NCBI GenBank assembly: GCA_020152595.1
Contig: JAIGNY010004516.1
Location: 247,501 to 311,500, forward strand
Direction: 5' to 3'
Length of the DNA: 64,000 nt
Source: Chiridota heheva
Lineage: Eukaryota > Echinodermata > Holothuroidea > Apodida > Chiridotidae
Below, in pieces: positions 34,504-46,504 of this stretch (position 1 is the stretch's first letter; the number at the start of each line of letters is the position of its first letter). Both the position numbers and the translations under genes were made by a program. Below the pieces are notes generated by a model. It made no database searches and had not been told where the DNA came from. It was given only the letters and a program-made list of their open reading frames with translations.

Positions 34504-36664
34504 CGCCGGTTATTGATTGACTTGTCAGTATTTCTGTAAATATTTTGAGCAATCGGAAACATTATGTTTCTTTGTATATTCATCTCCATGACAACTTTAC
34601 TAAACATTTCATGGACCATCTGAAAGATATATAAGAGGTAATTAACTGTTAATTTCGGTTATCTTGGAAGTGACCATTTTCACAGTATTTCAATTTTTCA
34701 AATCTTTTTTGTGTTTTATACAAATTTTAATAAAGAAATTGGTGAGAATATTAGTCAAAATTGTTTTCTGTTGGAATGGTATATACTATTTAAGTAATGA
34801 TAAGAGACAGGTGATACCACTATGACTTGCATATTTTTTTAGGTTTTGTGTTCATCAACTCATTTGCAGTGCGACCTTATAGATGACATACTGTACAGCG
34901 CACAATCTTATAATTAGACACTGGCTAGTATTTTATGCCCAGGACGTTAAAGTTTGTGCTCACTAGTTGCTGGATGCACATCTTTTCTAAAATTACAGCT
35001 CCCTGAAATGACGGCTCCCTGCTAGGAGCCAAGTACAGTAGGTGCCTGATAAAGAAAATTACAACAAGTTCTTTAGTATCTGAGTAAGTGGGTGGATTTA
35101 CATGTGCTGTATATCTTACAGTTCTGACAGTGGTGACTTGATCCATGGTGAGTACCTTTCAGGCTGCAACCCATAACCTTTATCACAGTGTCAGTGAACT
35201 TAATTGCGACAGAGGCCTCCTTAATAAAATATTTTGATGTGTAAATATAGGCTCAAGATAATGAATGTAATGACACCCCATTGCTATTTCCTTGTATTAG
35301 AAGGGCTACTGGTTTCATGTTTAAAAAGAAATTAACCATGTATCTGTTGTCACCTTTTGTACTTAAAAGAAACACTCTTTCTTTTTTTAAACCAATTATG
35401 ACACTGTACTTTATTTGTATACAGCGTAACATGTCTCCCCCGCCCCACTCTCTCAAAAGTTTAGAAAGTGCAGAAGGAAAAGCGTCATTTTTCTAAGGGA
35501 AAAGTGCCCTTTTTTTAAAAGGAAAAGTGCCCTTTCAAAGAGGGTGCCTTTTTAAGCCTTTCAGTAACCTCTTAACAGCTAGCTCATTTTTTTTTTTTTT
35601 TTTTTTTATAAGTGGGCGCAAACAAGATGACATCACAGGAGTGTATGACATCACATCCTGTCAGTTTGATTTTTGATACTTGAAGACTATAAGCTTTTAA
35701 ATATGGTTATGAGCTTTTTTCTGAGGCAGGGTTTTTAAGTTTTTAATTTACCACTCTGTCTCGCAATTACGGTGCTCTTTTGCGATGGGTAGATAGATAA
35801 TCACCAGTGGATGTACAGAATAAGTAGAGAGATCTGCCCTAGCTGTTCATTCATCACAAATCTGTATGTACAGTATAAGCATGGATTTAAATTGTTTTAA
35901 CTTCTGTTGCATCTTCCTTTCCATTGAAGGAGACAAAGTCAAAATTTTAAATTTTATATGTAATAGAGAGTTAAAAAAGAAACCTAATGCCAAAAATCGC
36001 ATCCTAAAAGCTTATTACATTCTGAAGTTATCCATGTGTGAAGTTGTAAAATGAAGGGTGCCATTTTGTGTTGAAATAGTATCAACGATTACATCATTTA
36101 CACTATGCACACAATGATGTATTTCTTTATAATTTTTCTTGAAATTTCTATCCAGTATGATCTGATATAGATAATATATATGTTATATTGTTTTGGAAGA
36201 TGTGAAATTTTGGCAAATGACTTAAAATTATTGCTTCTATCACAATAAAAAGATGGAAAAATCCAGACTTTATGTCTCCTTTAAGTTCGTACTGCTCCTT
36301 TCTCTTTCTACCCGATTGAGAAACATTCTTGTCAGAAGTATTTTGTGAATTGGAAGATGCTTCTTGGGCAAGGGCGTTCATCTATACCAGTCTTTTAGTC
36401 CTTCAAAGAAAATAATCCCATGGATGCAATTACATCATGACATGTCGGAATGCTGTACATCTTACGATGGATGCATGGTTTCATCTAGCGACCTGTGCTG
36501 CCGTTTTTTGCACGTTTGTTTTTGAATAAGCACGGCCAAAAATTCTTCAAAAGAGTACGGAAGGCTTCATGTTCAGAGAGCACGCCCATTTTGATAAGAA
36601 TGCACAGCCAGCTGCACATTTTCTAGATGGAACCCTGCATGGAGGTATTGTTTGGGATAACTCC
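34504..36664. other. No gene seen
   Basis: AT-rich, with a T run at 35587-35607 and a small aaaagtgcccttt repeat at 35500-35545. No exon supported. Confidence 0.4.
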
Positions 36665-37028
36665 ATAACCTTACCATTCATTTGAGTGCATTGTACGCAC
36701 ATACAGTACTATAAGCTGTTTAATCTGTAATACCGTATGCCAACATACAGTAGTTCTGCTTTTCCCCTGAGTAATGTGATAAACCGCATATATTTAATTC
36801 CCCAATGGAATCCACAGTACATACAGTACTAGCAGTATGTAATTCATGACCTTATCATTCATTTGAGTGCATTGTACGCACATACAGTGCTATAAGCTGT
36901 TTAAGCTGTAATACCGTATGCCAACATACAGTAGTTCTGCTTTTCCCCTGAGTGATGTGATAAACCGCATATATTTAATTCCCCAATGGAATTCACCGTA
37001 CATACAGTACTAGCAGTATGTAATTATT
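36665..37028. repeat. Two tandem copies of an about 182-bp unit
   Basis: ccttaccattcatttgagtg through agtactagcagtatgtaatt occurs at about 36668-36846 and again at 36850-37026, differing at only a few sites (for example ctataagctgtttaatctg versus ctataagctgtttaagctg). Confidence 0.9.
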
Positions 37029-37139
37029 GCAGAAGATATGCTAGCTTGGATGTTCTGTTCTCACGTGGCTTCCCTTGCAGTGTGCGGCGAATGCAGGGGT
37101 GTATCCAGAGGAGAGGGGGGGGGGACCATGGCGCCTGAG

Positions 37140-37640
37140 ATTTTTCCGATGGGATTTTTTTGACCATAAGATAATTCTTCGTCACGATATATGTAAATTT
37201 TCTTCATTTTTTGGGAAATTTTATTCAATTTTTGGGAAATCTGCCTCGATCTTTGGGAAATTTAATTCTCGTGCAATTTTCGGAAATATTCCTTCATTTT
37301 GGGGCAATTTTTCTTTGATTTCCGATAAATTTTCTTAAATTTATGGTAAATTTTCTTCAATGTTTGGGAAATTTCCTTCATTTTAGCGGTCATTTTTTCT
37401 TTGATTTTCAAAAGTTCTCTTAAATTTTGGAAAATATCCTTCAATGTTTTGGATATTTCTTTCAAATTTTGTTAAATTTCTATCATTCTCGTGCCATTTT
37501 CTTCAATTTTAGGAAAATTTTCTTCATTTTGGTGGCAATTTGTATTTTATTTTTGGTAAATTTTCATCAATTACCGGGAAATGTTGCCAAATTTTACCAA
37601 AATTTCCCAATTATTTTACCAAAACTTTAATTTTGTGTCA
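37140..37640. repeat. AATTTTC-rich degenerate repeat, opposite orientation
   Basis: More than 15 degenerate units with cores like tttgggaaattttcttcaat. It is the reverse orientation of the 2.3-4.5 kb family. It is flanked at the left by ggggtgtatccagaggagag plus a G run and at the right by ctagctccgcccctggg (37815-37835), the usual edge of this family. Confidence 0.7.
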
Positions 37641-38272
37641 ATAATTTCCCAATCAAACGAAAAACTTTCAGGGAGTATCTTTCTCTCTGCTCCCTGCTTA
37701 TAAGACACTGCAACCTTGTCCCAATACTGTATGTTTCATTAATTATGACAAAACTGCTCGTATAACAGGTTATCACATCATCCCTGGTTTGGTTTGGCCC
37801 CCTTGACATTTTATCCTAGCTCCGCCCCTGGGTGAATGTGCAATAAAGTTGTGCAAGCATCTTCAACACTTACAGGGAGCATAGAATGCACACACATAAA
37901 AGCGTTCATGTATCTAATATCGAGAGCTTAAAAGACTAAAAGACCTGTAAAAAAACTCTTTCACATCTTGTTCATTCATGCGCCACCACAAGCTTTGAGA
38001 AATCTGAAAGTCTGTGGCGGAAGAGTGAGTAGTATATCGTACCCCCATTTTTTCTGTCATTGGAAATACTTTTTCAAAATTACTTCTGATGGTAAATCAC
38101 ACTTACAATATTACACTTGACTGTTTTAATTACACCGTTCACTCTTTTCTTACATCTTTCACTCTTTTCTTTAGGTCCTAAGAAAACAGAAATGATAATG
38201 ATAGTATATATAGTTTAAGTCATATTTCTTCAAATTCAACTATAAACGAAGGAAGGATTTCACAAAAACATG

Positions 38273-38531
38273 TTAAAGGAAAGGTATCGTCCCATGAATA
38301 AATTCAAAAGTGAACGCCGTCGCGCTGATAACGTCACTTCAGGTTTTCAATTTTCCTTATTGATTGCAAGAAATCTGTGATGTTTTCGATAACAAATGTA
38401 TATGTTCGTATATGTTCTGTCATGTGGATGTGTGATCAATAATCACAGATTTCTTGTGATCAATAGGGAAAAATTGAAAATTGGAAGTGACGTTACCAGC
38501 ACGGCGACATTCGCACTTTTCCTTTAAGAGC
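38273..38531. mobile_element. TTAA-flanked foldback MITE, AGGAAA family
   Basis: Bounded by TTAA on both sides (38273 and 38528). Ends aggaaaggt and acttttcct. Subterminal inverted copies: gataacgtcacttcaggttt with ttcaattttccttattgat on the left, and atcaatagggaaaaattgaa with ggaagtgacgttaccagc on the right, then gcaagaaatctgtgat mirrored by atcacagatttcttg. About 255 bp, no coding capacity. Confidence 0.82.
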
Positions 38532-38948
38532 TGCTCCATTAATCAAAGCACATGATTTGTTTTCTTGAATGACTTGGCCTGAAACTTTGGATCAGTGTAA
38601 ATTGGGCAACATTTACTGATTTCTAATGATATTCTTCTGCAAAAGACAGATGGTTATTTTGACTGTTTTCATGATATTAAATATATCTGAATACAATTAA
38701 GCATTGCCCATAAGTGTAAATGCTATACATTAGTCCAGATCTGCTCGCATGGATATTTTATAAAAGAAATCACAAACTTATACTTATATAAAGACATGTG
38801 CAGGGGTTTGGAACAGAAGTATTTTATCGTCTTTATCTTCAGTTGATCGATGACTGTTTTTCCGTGTCTATAACTTGTAGAATTAGGATTGTAAGATCTG
38901 AATATTAGTTCAAAATGTTAAATTCATACTCAAACCATAATGACTTTT

Positions 38949-39187
38949 GGTGCTTATCCCCAGTTTCTTAATTTCTATGGCATGAACGGATGAAGCGCAT
39001 GGCCCCCCTGGAAAGGATGCCAGTCCATCACAGGTTAACATATTCTAGCAGTGCTGGTATTCATTTACAGCTGAGTGGGCTGGAGTAAATAGTGTAAAGT
39101 GTCATGGAGACAATGCAGCGCTCGATCAGGATGATTGTCAAACCTTTCACATACTAGCATGACTCTTAACCACTGAGCGACTCCACT
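38949..39187 (-). mobile_element. tRNA-derived SINE, copy
   Basis: Reverse of the 16046 copy: the tail ggtgcttatccccagtttct is at the left, the body holds ggatgccagtccatcacagg and agcagtgctggtattcattt, and the head is tgactcttaaccactgagcg at the right. Confidence 0.82.
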
Positions 39188-39560
39188 TATCAATACTAGG
39201 ATATAATAAAATGTAGCAAATCTCTAGATTACTATAACAATAATGCCAGTATTTTGATGCTGTTTTATGACTGACATCAAACTAAGGAGATAGCACTATA
39301 ATCAAAACATTCAGCACCCTGGTGGCCCCTGTAATGGAGCTCACTACATCACTTCAGAGTTCTTGTTCTAGGGTAGTTTTAAAGGTTGCTCATGAAAAAG
39401 TACAGTACATGTAGCTGTTTGATGGTTTTCAAATGCTTTCAGGCAAACTGTTTTCTGTTGTCTTTAACTGTCAGTTAAAACATTACTTCCCCATCATCTC
39501 CGTGTCAATCTGGGTGAGATATCTGGGAACTGTTTACAAGTCTCCTTGTATGCTGGTGTG

Positions 39561-40128
39561 AAAGGATTAGTTCAGTGGTTAAGCAAGTTTATCTGATATG
39601 AAAGAGGACTTCAAAAAAACAAAATGGTGAAGAAAGCATTGCAAAATCTTATTCCGTTAAGGAGATATTTAAGTTTAAAGTGTGGTATCATTTGTGTAGA
39701 AATGACTGGAATCAGACTAGTTGTGATGTCATAGCCTCAGATTCCTCAAAGTCTTTATGTATTCTATCATATTTTGTCCTGCGATTTTGTGGCTTAAAAA
39801 CCATGGGATATGTCAAAAAAGTAGTAAAACTGAATCTAGGAAGGGTATTTATAATATACCACCTGAAGAAAGTTTGAGGAAAAATAATTTAAATAGTGAA
39901 AAAATTAAACAAACTTTCTTTAAAATACATAAAGCCTTTGAGGAATCTGAGACTGTGACATCACAACTAGTCTGATTTCAGTCATTTCTACAGAAATGAT
40001 ACCAAACTTTAAGTCTGAATATCTCCTTAACGAAATAAGATTTTTGAATGCTTTCTTCACCATTTTGTTTCTTTTGTAAGTCCCCTTTCATATGAGATAG
40101 ACATGCTTTACCATTGAACTAATCCTTT
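39561..40128. mobile_element. AGGATTAG foldback MITE, complete
   Basis: The ends aaaggattagttcagtggtt and aaccattgaactaatcctttare inverted equivalents (right end at about 40108-40128); the arms pair for about 205 bp with few mismatches (gtgatgtcatagcctcagat against atctgagactgtgacatcac). The 3' side carries TTAA. It interrupts the tandem array, separating ctggtgt from aagttttatttcatgag. Fragments are at 28537, 30992, 42893 and about 23750-23930. Confidence 0.88.
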
Positions 40129-41030
40129 AAGTTTTATTTCATGAGTTCAAAACTTGAAAATCAGAACATTTAATTCCTTGGTGGCCCCATAATTTACCTG
40201 ACCATTTCAACTTCGAAGTTATTGTTAGGGGCGCATTAAAGGTTACTCATGTACAAGTATAGCTTTGTTATGGTTTTCAACTATTTTCAGGCAAAGTGTT
40301 TTCTTGTGTTGGGACTTCAGTTGAAACATTACTGTGTCTCTGTGTCCATCTCATGATGAATAACTCTGGCTATAAATTTTCAGTTCAATGGATCCAAACT
40401 CACCAGAGTCTTTATAACTCACTGATGAAAACATCCGTTCAAAAGTACAAATAAATCCTCAGCTTCACATTACATGCATGGCTTGGCCCTACAGTAACCA
40501 AATCCACAATACCTGGCCCTTCACAATAAGTTCCATTGTATGCATTTAGATATAGAGTGTAATTACTGATGCGTAAAATCACTGAACTATCAGTGATGGG
40601 TTTCTTAATTGCTGCTAGCAGAATCTTAAAGGCATACCCACCGAAATGGAGGTTCTTGCGGGTGGGTGAAAAGACTGAAAATTTGTAGAGAGGATTGGGC
40701 GTAATGTTGGTGAGATTTCTGGGAACTGCGTACAATTCTCCTTTTTATGCTGGTGTCAACTTTTATTTGATGATTTCAAAACTTAAAAAATCACAACACC
40801 TTAGTGGTACCCATCACTACCTTTTTTCAGAGGTATTGTTAAGGGAGCTTTAAGGGCTGCTCCAAGTAGCTGTGTGATGGTTTTCAAACATAGTCAGGCA
40901 AAGTGTTTTCTATTGTCTGTTACTGTCAGTCAAAACGTTCTTCTGTGTCCACCTGGTGGTCTTTTCTGGGAACAGTGTGTACAATTCTCCTGTTTATGCT
41001 GGTGTCAATTTCCATTTCATGAGTTCAAAA

Positions 41031-41580
41031 CTTAAAGAGGGAGGCTCGTCTCAGTAAAATATGGTAAAAATGGGGGATACTATATTTTGACGTCACTTCC
41101 GGTTGTGAAGGCAAGATCCGATCCTCTGTCTGTTTGTACCACAGTACAGCCAGACACTAGCATGTACGTTGTGTGTGCAGAATTGCATACACAGTGCATT
41201 ACGTTACTGTGACGAGAAACTGATTTGATTTTTTCAATGCTTTTTTGTCAGAAAGCGAAAGTGAAATTCTAGTATTATAATACTACATTGATAGTCACCA
41301 AATGAAAATTACTGAGAAAAAAAAAGAAGAAGATGAAAGCAAAAAGTCGAAATTAACGATTTTACTGGGGCTTGAACTCACGACATGATTTGAAAAAAAA
41401 ATGTTACTTGCGATCGCCGCAACCATCTGGGTTATTTCGTGTGGTGACCTTCAAGGCGTTTTGAATAATTATATACCTTGCAATACGAGACAACGAATCG
41501 CGCAGCAAAATTTTAACCAATCAAAAAATTTGAAAGGAATTCTAAATATTGTGCACATATGACGATATCGCCTCTTTAAG
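41031..41580. mobile_element. TTAA-flanked MITE, AGAGG family, with tRNA-like segment
   Basis: Bounded by cTTAAagagg and cctctTTAAg; subterminal gaggctcgtc/gacgatatcg are partly inverted. The interior minus strand (about 41370-41445) holds a box B-like gtgagttcaagcccc and upstream cagatggttgcggcgatcgc, resembling a tRNA-derived sequence. The neighbouring array sequence reads continuously when the element plus one TTAA is removed, supporting insertion at TTAA. Confidence 0.78.
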
Positions 41581-42890
41581 TCATGACATTCAACACCTTA
41601 GTGGCCCCCATGATTGAGCTAGTGTACCACCTCAAATACAGATTTGAGTTATTGTTAGGGGAGCTTTAAAGGTTGCTTATAAACAAGTATAGCTTTGTGA
41701 TGGTTTTCTGTGAAGTCCTTCTCCTAGCCGTAACCATCTGGGTTAGATTTCTGGGAAGTTTTTATAAGTCTCCTTATTATGCTGCAGGTGTCAAGTTTTA
41801 TTTCATGAATTCAAAAACTTACAAATCACAACATTCAACACCTTAGTGGCCCTCATCATTACCTTGCTTCAGAGTTATTTTTAGGGGAGCCCTAAGGGCT
41901 GCTCATAAACTAGTACTGTAGCTGTTTGATGCTTTTCAGACACTGTCAGGAAAGTTCATTTCTCTTGTCAGAATGCTTTGGTAACTGTCATTTCGAAAAT
42001 TCCTTGTCATTGTCACTGCCAACCTATCAGGCAGTGAGCCTGAGGGGAGATGCCAGTTGTTTTCATCCACAGTGATAGACAAGAAATCGGTTTTAACTCT
42101 GACTGAAGTATAAGCAACCAAAATGTTATATGGGCAAACTTGATTTTGTTTATTTCATTAATAGTAATGTTTTCTTCTTGTGACATAGATGACCCCCTAC
42201 CTACCCCCTAGCAAAAAAAAAAAGAATCCTTGAAGGAAAGATTGTCAGTTAATGTACAGTTGCTTTTATTTACGTGTAATTTTCACCTCCATTTGGCACA
42301 GATGACCCACTCTTCCCTCTCTCTCCACAACAAATTAAACAAGAATCTTGAAGTAGCTAGTGTCAGTTGAAAAGGATTTGTACTCTGCAAGGAGAGTGAG
42401 TTGGAAGATGTCTGGTCTACGAAAATTGCAGAAATGTCTAATTTGTATCGGGGTTTATAGGTAAAAGGTAATCTTGGATGCTGCAAGTTTACGGGTCACT
42501 TAAGTTGATTTATATATAGATAGTACCGGTCAGTGATTGATAGCGGTCAGTCTGCATATATCGTACAGAAAACTCCACCACTAATTAGCTTTGACTTCCA
42601 CACCTTGTTATTGATAAACCTTCTGAGAAAGCTGTCAGGGTGAGTTTGAAAATGCAGCTTTTAGTACATGACATTGTGTTAATTGGCTTTCATTCTTGGT
42701 AGGTCATATTCCTTTTGAAGTCTATCTGCTTGTCTCTTCAACCATCTTTGAAATTGATCCAGGTAGCTTAGGCCGTGTTCTCTTTTGTCCCTGGATCATG
42801 ATCCCTGACAATAACCCATTTGATGATTATATTAAAAGCATTGACCGTGTTCTCATGATGATTGTATAACAGATAATGTCATGTGTTCTC

Positions 42891-43258
42891 GCTTGAAGGA
42901 TTAGTTGAGGGTCAAATAAGTTTGTTTTATATCAAAGAGAACCTGAATAGAAACAAAATAGTGAAGAAATCATTCAAAAATCTTATTTCATTAAGGAGAT
43001 ATTCAAGTTTAAATTTGTTTTATCTGTGTAAAGATAACTTTTGTAGTAAGTCTAAGAAGGTTGGCATCCTCATTCTCACTTTCTTAACAATTGTTAATGT
43101 ATTTTAATGAAAGCATATTGAACTTTTTTACTATATAAGTTATTTTTCTCAAACTTTATTCAAGTGGTAAATTATGATTATCCTTATTAGATTCTGTTTG
43201 ACTATTTTCCTGAAATCTCCAATGGTGGACTTTCTTGACCCCTGAACTACTTCTTTAA
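42891..43258. mobile_element. AGGATTAG MITE, diverged copy
   Basis: gaaggattagttgagggtca at the left, with ggtgaag-like and attaaggagatattcaagtt blocks as in 39561-40128. The right end is ccctgaactacttctttaag. Interior diverged. Confidence 0.65.
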
Positions 43259-44919
43259 GTGCAAGCTTGCGATCAAACCCACTGCAGATGATCAGATCGC
43301 CCAGCATTAGTGAACAGCAAGTCAAATTGTTGGTCATTGAAAACCCTACAAAATGTAACTGAGCTAGCTAATTGTTCGTGTAAAATCATCGTGATATGGT
43401 GTAACTAATGTGATCACAGGCCTTCATGCACACAGGTTTTTTGATAATCTTATTGGTGGATCTGATTTTCTACTCTGGATCATGATCCTACCCACGACGA
43501 GGATTAAGATCAATCAAGTGACTGATCAGATCCGTTTAGTGTTCTCACAGTAAAGAATCGGCTTATCTGACCCCCTGCAGTGGGTCTGATTGCGAGCTCG
43601 TAATTAAGTGAGAACACATTCTGTTATCAACAAATAAGATATTAATCTTGCTAAAGATGTTTCTGATGAAACCAAAAAGGTAGGAGCGGGCGCACGATTT
43701 ATGCTACGTGAGAAACATTGTTCCATGTGTTCATTCCCTTGGGGTGCTCATGCTTGACATACTTGGGAAAAATGATTTGTTTGTTTTTTTGTCCATTGGA
43801 ATCCAATTATATTGTTTTTTCATATGAAAGGGTCGCAGTTTTCAAAGTGTGTGTTTGAAATTTATATCCTATAGATTTAGTGAGAGTGCATTTTCAGTAT
43901 GAGAAGACCTAGTGTTGAAAAGGGGTAAATTTGAAAACACATTTAAGGTAATCATGACTAGACCGTCTATTTGCCATAAGCAGACCCCAAGAACTGCATT
44001 TTTAAAGCTGTCATAAATCATCAAAAGTGCATTAAAGAAGTTAGGATGCAGTGGGAGTGTTTATCAAAGAACCTCGCTAACATCTATATAATTTACATCT
44101 CAGTGAAAGAGCATCAGATCCAGAGTACAACTTTGGATTGAAAAATGAGAGCTTTCCAAGTAATATTACATCACAGGTTTACAAAGTTTTTTGAATAATT
44201 AGTCATAAAAATTGAAAGATTTAAAAATGGACATACTAAAACTAAGTTTTCCTCTATGAAATTGGTGAGCTAATTCAAGCTCAATGTGAGCTCATCATAA
44301 GGTTAGTGAGCTAACGTCAAGCTTAAAGCAAACAAGTGAGGTTTTGCTATATTTATTGATGTGAAGTACATTTTTGGACTATTGGCAATGTTGCCTTTAG
44401 GTGTTACTATCTTAAAGCAAGATTTCCCACAATGCACTATGCATCCTTTGTGCAGTCTGTGTAAGCAATCTTTGTATTGTTCTTGTAATTGCATGTGTGC
44501 ACATAACTGAAAATGAGAAATAATGAATACATATTTATATTTTTTATTATTTTTAATGAAAAAGATGGATGTTCATTAACTATAGCTTAGGTTTGTTGGT
44601 TCTCATTGTAGATCCTGAAAATCCTTTGATGAATCAGCAGGTTTTGTTTTTCACAATGAATTTAAATAAGTTAATAGTTTACCTAAAATCAGCACTGCAT
44701 GTTTGCTGTTTAATAATGAGGGCTTCTAATTTGTCACGTGACAAAGGTTGGTACTCTAGTACCTTGATATTTCTTTAAGCTGGTATAGGTTTGAGGTTAA
44801 AAAGGATTAACAAAAAACTGGAATAAAATAACTTAACAATTGTTGAAAAAGTAACATCACTTTCTACACTAGACTTCACACACCATGCTTTATTTCCTTA
44901 CAACCTTTTGACAACTTTA

Positions 44920-45160
44920 TGAGGTGCAGTGGTTAAGGATTCATGCTCGTATATGCGAAAGGTACCACATTCGATTCCCAATGTGAGCACTACTTTGTGT
45001 CCTCGAGTTAGACACTTTACTCTACTTGCTCCAGTCCACTCAACTGTTAATGAGTACCAGCACTGCTGGGAAATTAACCGGCGATGGACTGCCATCTGCA
45101 AATGCCAAAGCAACCAGGTATAAGCACCGGCCTGCATAGGCCATCATCTCCCGAGTATTC
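44920..45160 (+). mobile_element. tRNA-derived SINE, copy
   Basis: gaggtgcagtggttaaggat carries a box A-like part (a few bases shorter than copy 16046), cattcgattcccaatgtgag holds box B, and the body gagtaccagcactgctggga follows, then gcgatggactgccatctgca. The tail after 45120 is diverged. Confidence 0.82.
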
Positions 45161-45779
45161 ATTCAATCTATTTTTAACTTCAACTTGTGAAAACTTTATA
45201 ATTAAGTATTCCCTTGATGGAACAATAAATCACAGTAGATTTTCTTGTCCTCTGTTATACAATATGATATAACTATAATCCATCTGTTTAAACAGAACAG
45301 AATATGATGTGTACTTCACTATTCCCAGTAAATATTTATATTGGGATCTTCATTAATCACTTAGGAATAGATTTTGAAGACAGCTTGTATCAATTACAAA
45401 GCACAGTACAGGGAATGGTGTGTTAAAAATTCATTCCCATGTAGAATAACCAGATCAAGGCTGTGTTTTCACTCGTTCATCTCCGGATCATGATCCCCAA
45501 TGATAAACCAGCTCGATGACTGCAGAAAACCCCACAAAAAACACAAAAAACACAAGAAAGCAGTCCACGGAGGTGCTGATGTCATCGCCTTAAGCGTTAC
45601 AGCATAGTGGGAGGAATACCTATCAGGGTCACTATTGCTTTGTGACTTTTGATGAATTGCACTGCCCATGTGAAGCTCAAGTACAAGCAGATGTTGAGAC
45701 AGGCTTGACTATCTTTCTTTAGGCATGTTGATGGATTGTACTGCCCAGAATACAGACTACGGGACACATTCATGTACCA

Positions 45780-46445
45780 ATGGTACAACATAGGGTTGGT
45801 AAATTTGACCTCTGACCCTTGACCCTAATCACTGATATAACTTCTGAAATTTTGCACATTTATTGTACCCTATTGTATGACACTATTCACACATACCATT
45901 CCATAACTATAGGAGAAAATGGTAAAAAAGGTCAATAGCTCTTTGACCTATTGACCCCAGAATCTATACAAGACACAAATTAATGTACCAAGATGTCATG
46001 GTACAACATAGGGTTGGTATAGGTCTTGTACTTTTTGAGTTTGGGAATCTTCAAAATTTTGCATTAAAAGCCCTTATTTGACCTTTGACCCATGAGCTTT
46101 GATCATTTGACCTCCCAATTATTTTAAGATTTTGTTAGAATGTTAAACCCTACCCACCTATGCAATTTGTAAAGATACCAAGTAATTCCTTCAAAAGATA
46201 CAGCCATCACTAAAAACTTGTCCCATTTACCTGTGACCTTTGACCTTTGTACCCCAAAACCTTGGAGACAAAAGTTCCGGGCCAGGGCTACCTGTCCACC
46301 AAGTTTAGTTTATGTGTGTATTACATTTTTTGAGTTATAAGCGACACAAAATTAATTGTTGCATATGCACACACACACACAAACACACGGACAGATGCAA
46401 ATTCACCCAATTAGGTCCCGTTCCCCAAACTTATGACCCCTAACC
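45780..46445. repeat. Repeat with TGACCTTTGACC motifs and CA tail
   Basis: ggtacaacatagggttggta occurs at 45781 and 46009. tgaccyttgacc-type motifs recur (45808, 46079, 46233). It ends with a CA/CAAA microsatellite (46368-46390), cggacagatgcaaa and gaccccta. No coding sense. It abuts the CR1/L2-like copy. Confidence 0.6.
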
Positions 46446-46504
46446 CCTTAATATGGGGTCATCATATGGTGGGCCCCACCAACCCCCTAATATCAAGGGG
46501 GTCA

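Larger units (their letters stand above)
39290..42010. repeat. About 250-270-bp tandem array, broken by MITEs
   Basis: Landmarks recur in order: aacattcagcaccctggtgg, gagttattgttaggggagct, ttaaaggttgctcat, tgatggttttcaaa, caggcaaagtgttttc, gtccacctgg, tctgggaact, ttctccttttatgctggtgt, catgagttcaaaactt. Units are at 39300-39560, 40135-40350 (partial), 40690-41030 and 41581-42010 (two). The 39561-40128 and 41031-41580 MITEs sit between or inside units. Confidence 0.82.
42770..45520. repeat. Scattered GGATCATGATCC / GATCAGACCCACTGCA fragments
   Basis: ctggatcatgatccc at 42780, gatcaaacccactgcagatg at 43271, ctctggatcatgatcc at 43473, gtgggtctgattgcgagctc at 43581, and ccggatcatgatcccc at 45483 are pieces of one family. 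Another (gtgatcagacccactgca) is at 48942. Between them, 43640-44900 shows no gene; GAGCTC-type repeats occur at 44265-44320. Confidence 0.55.
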
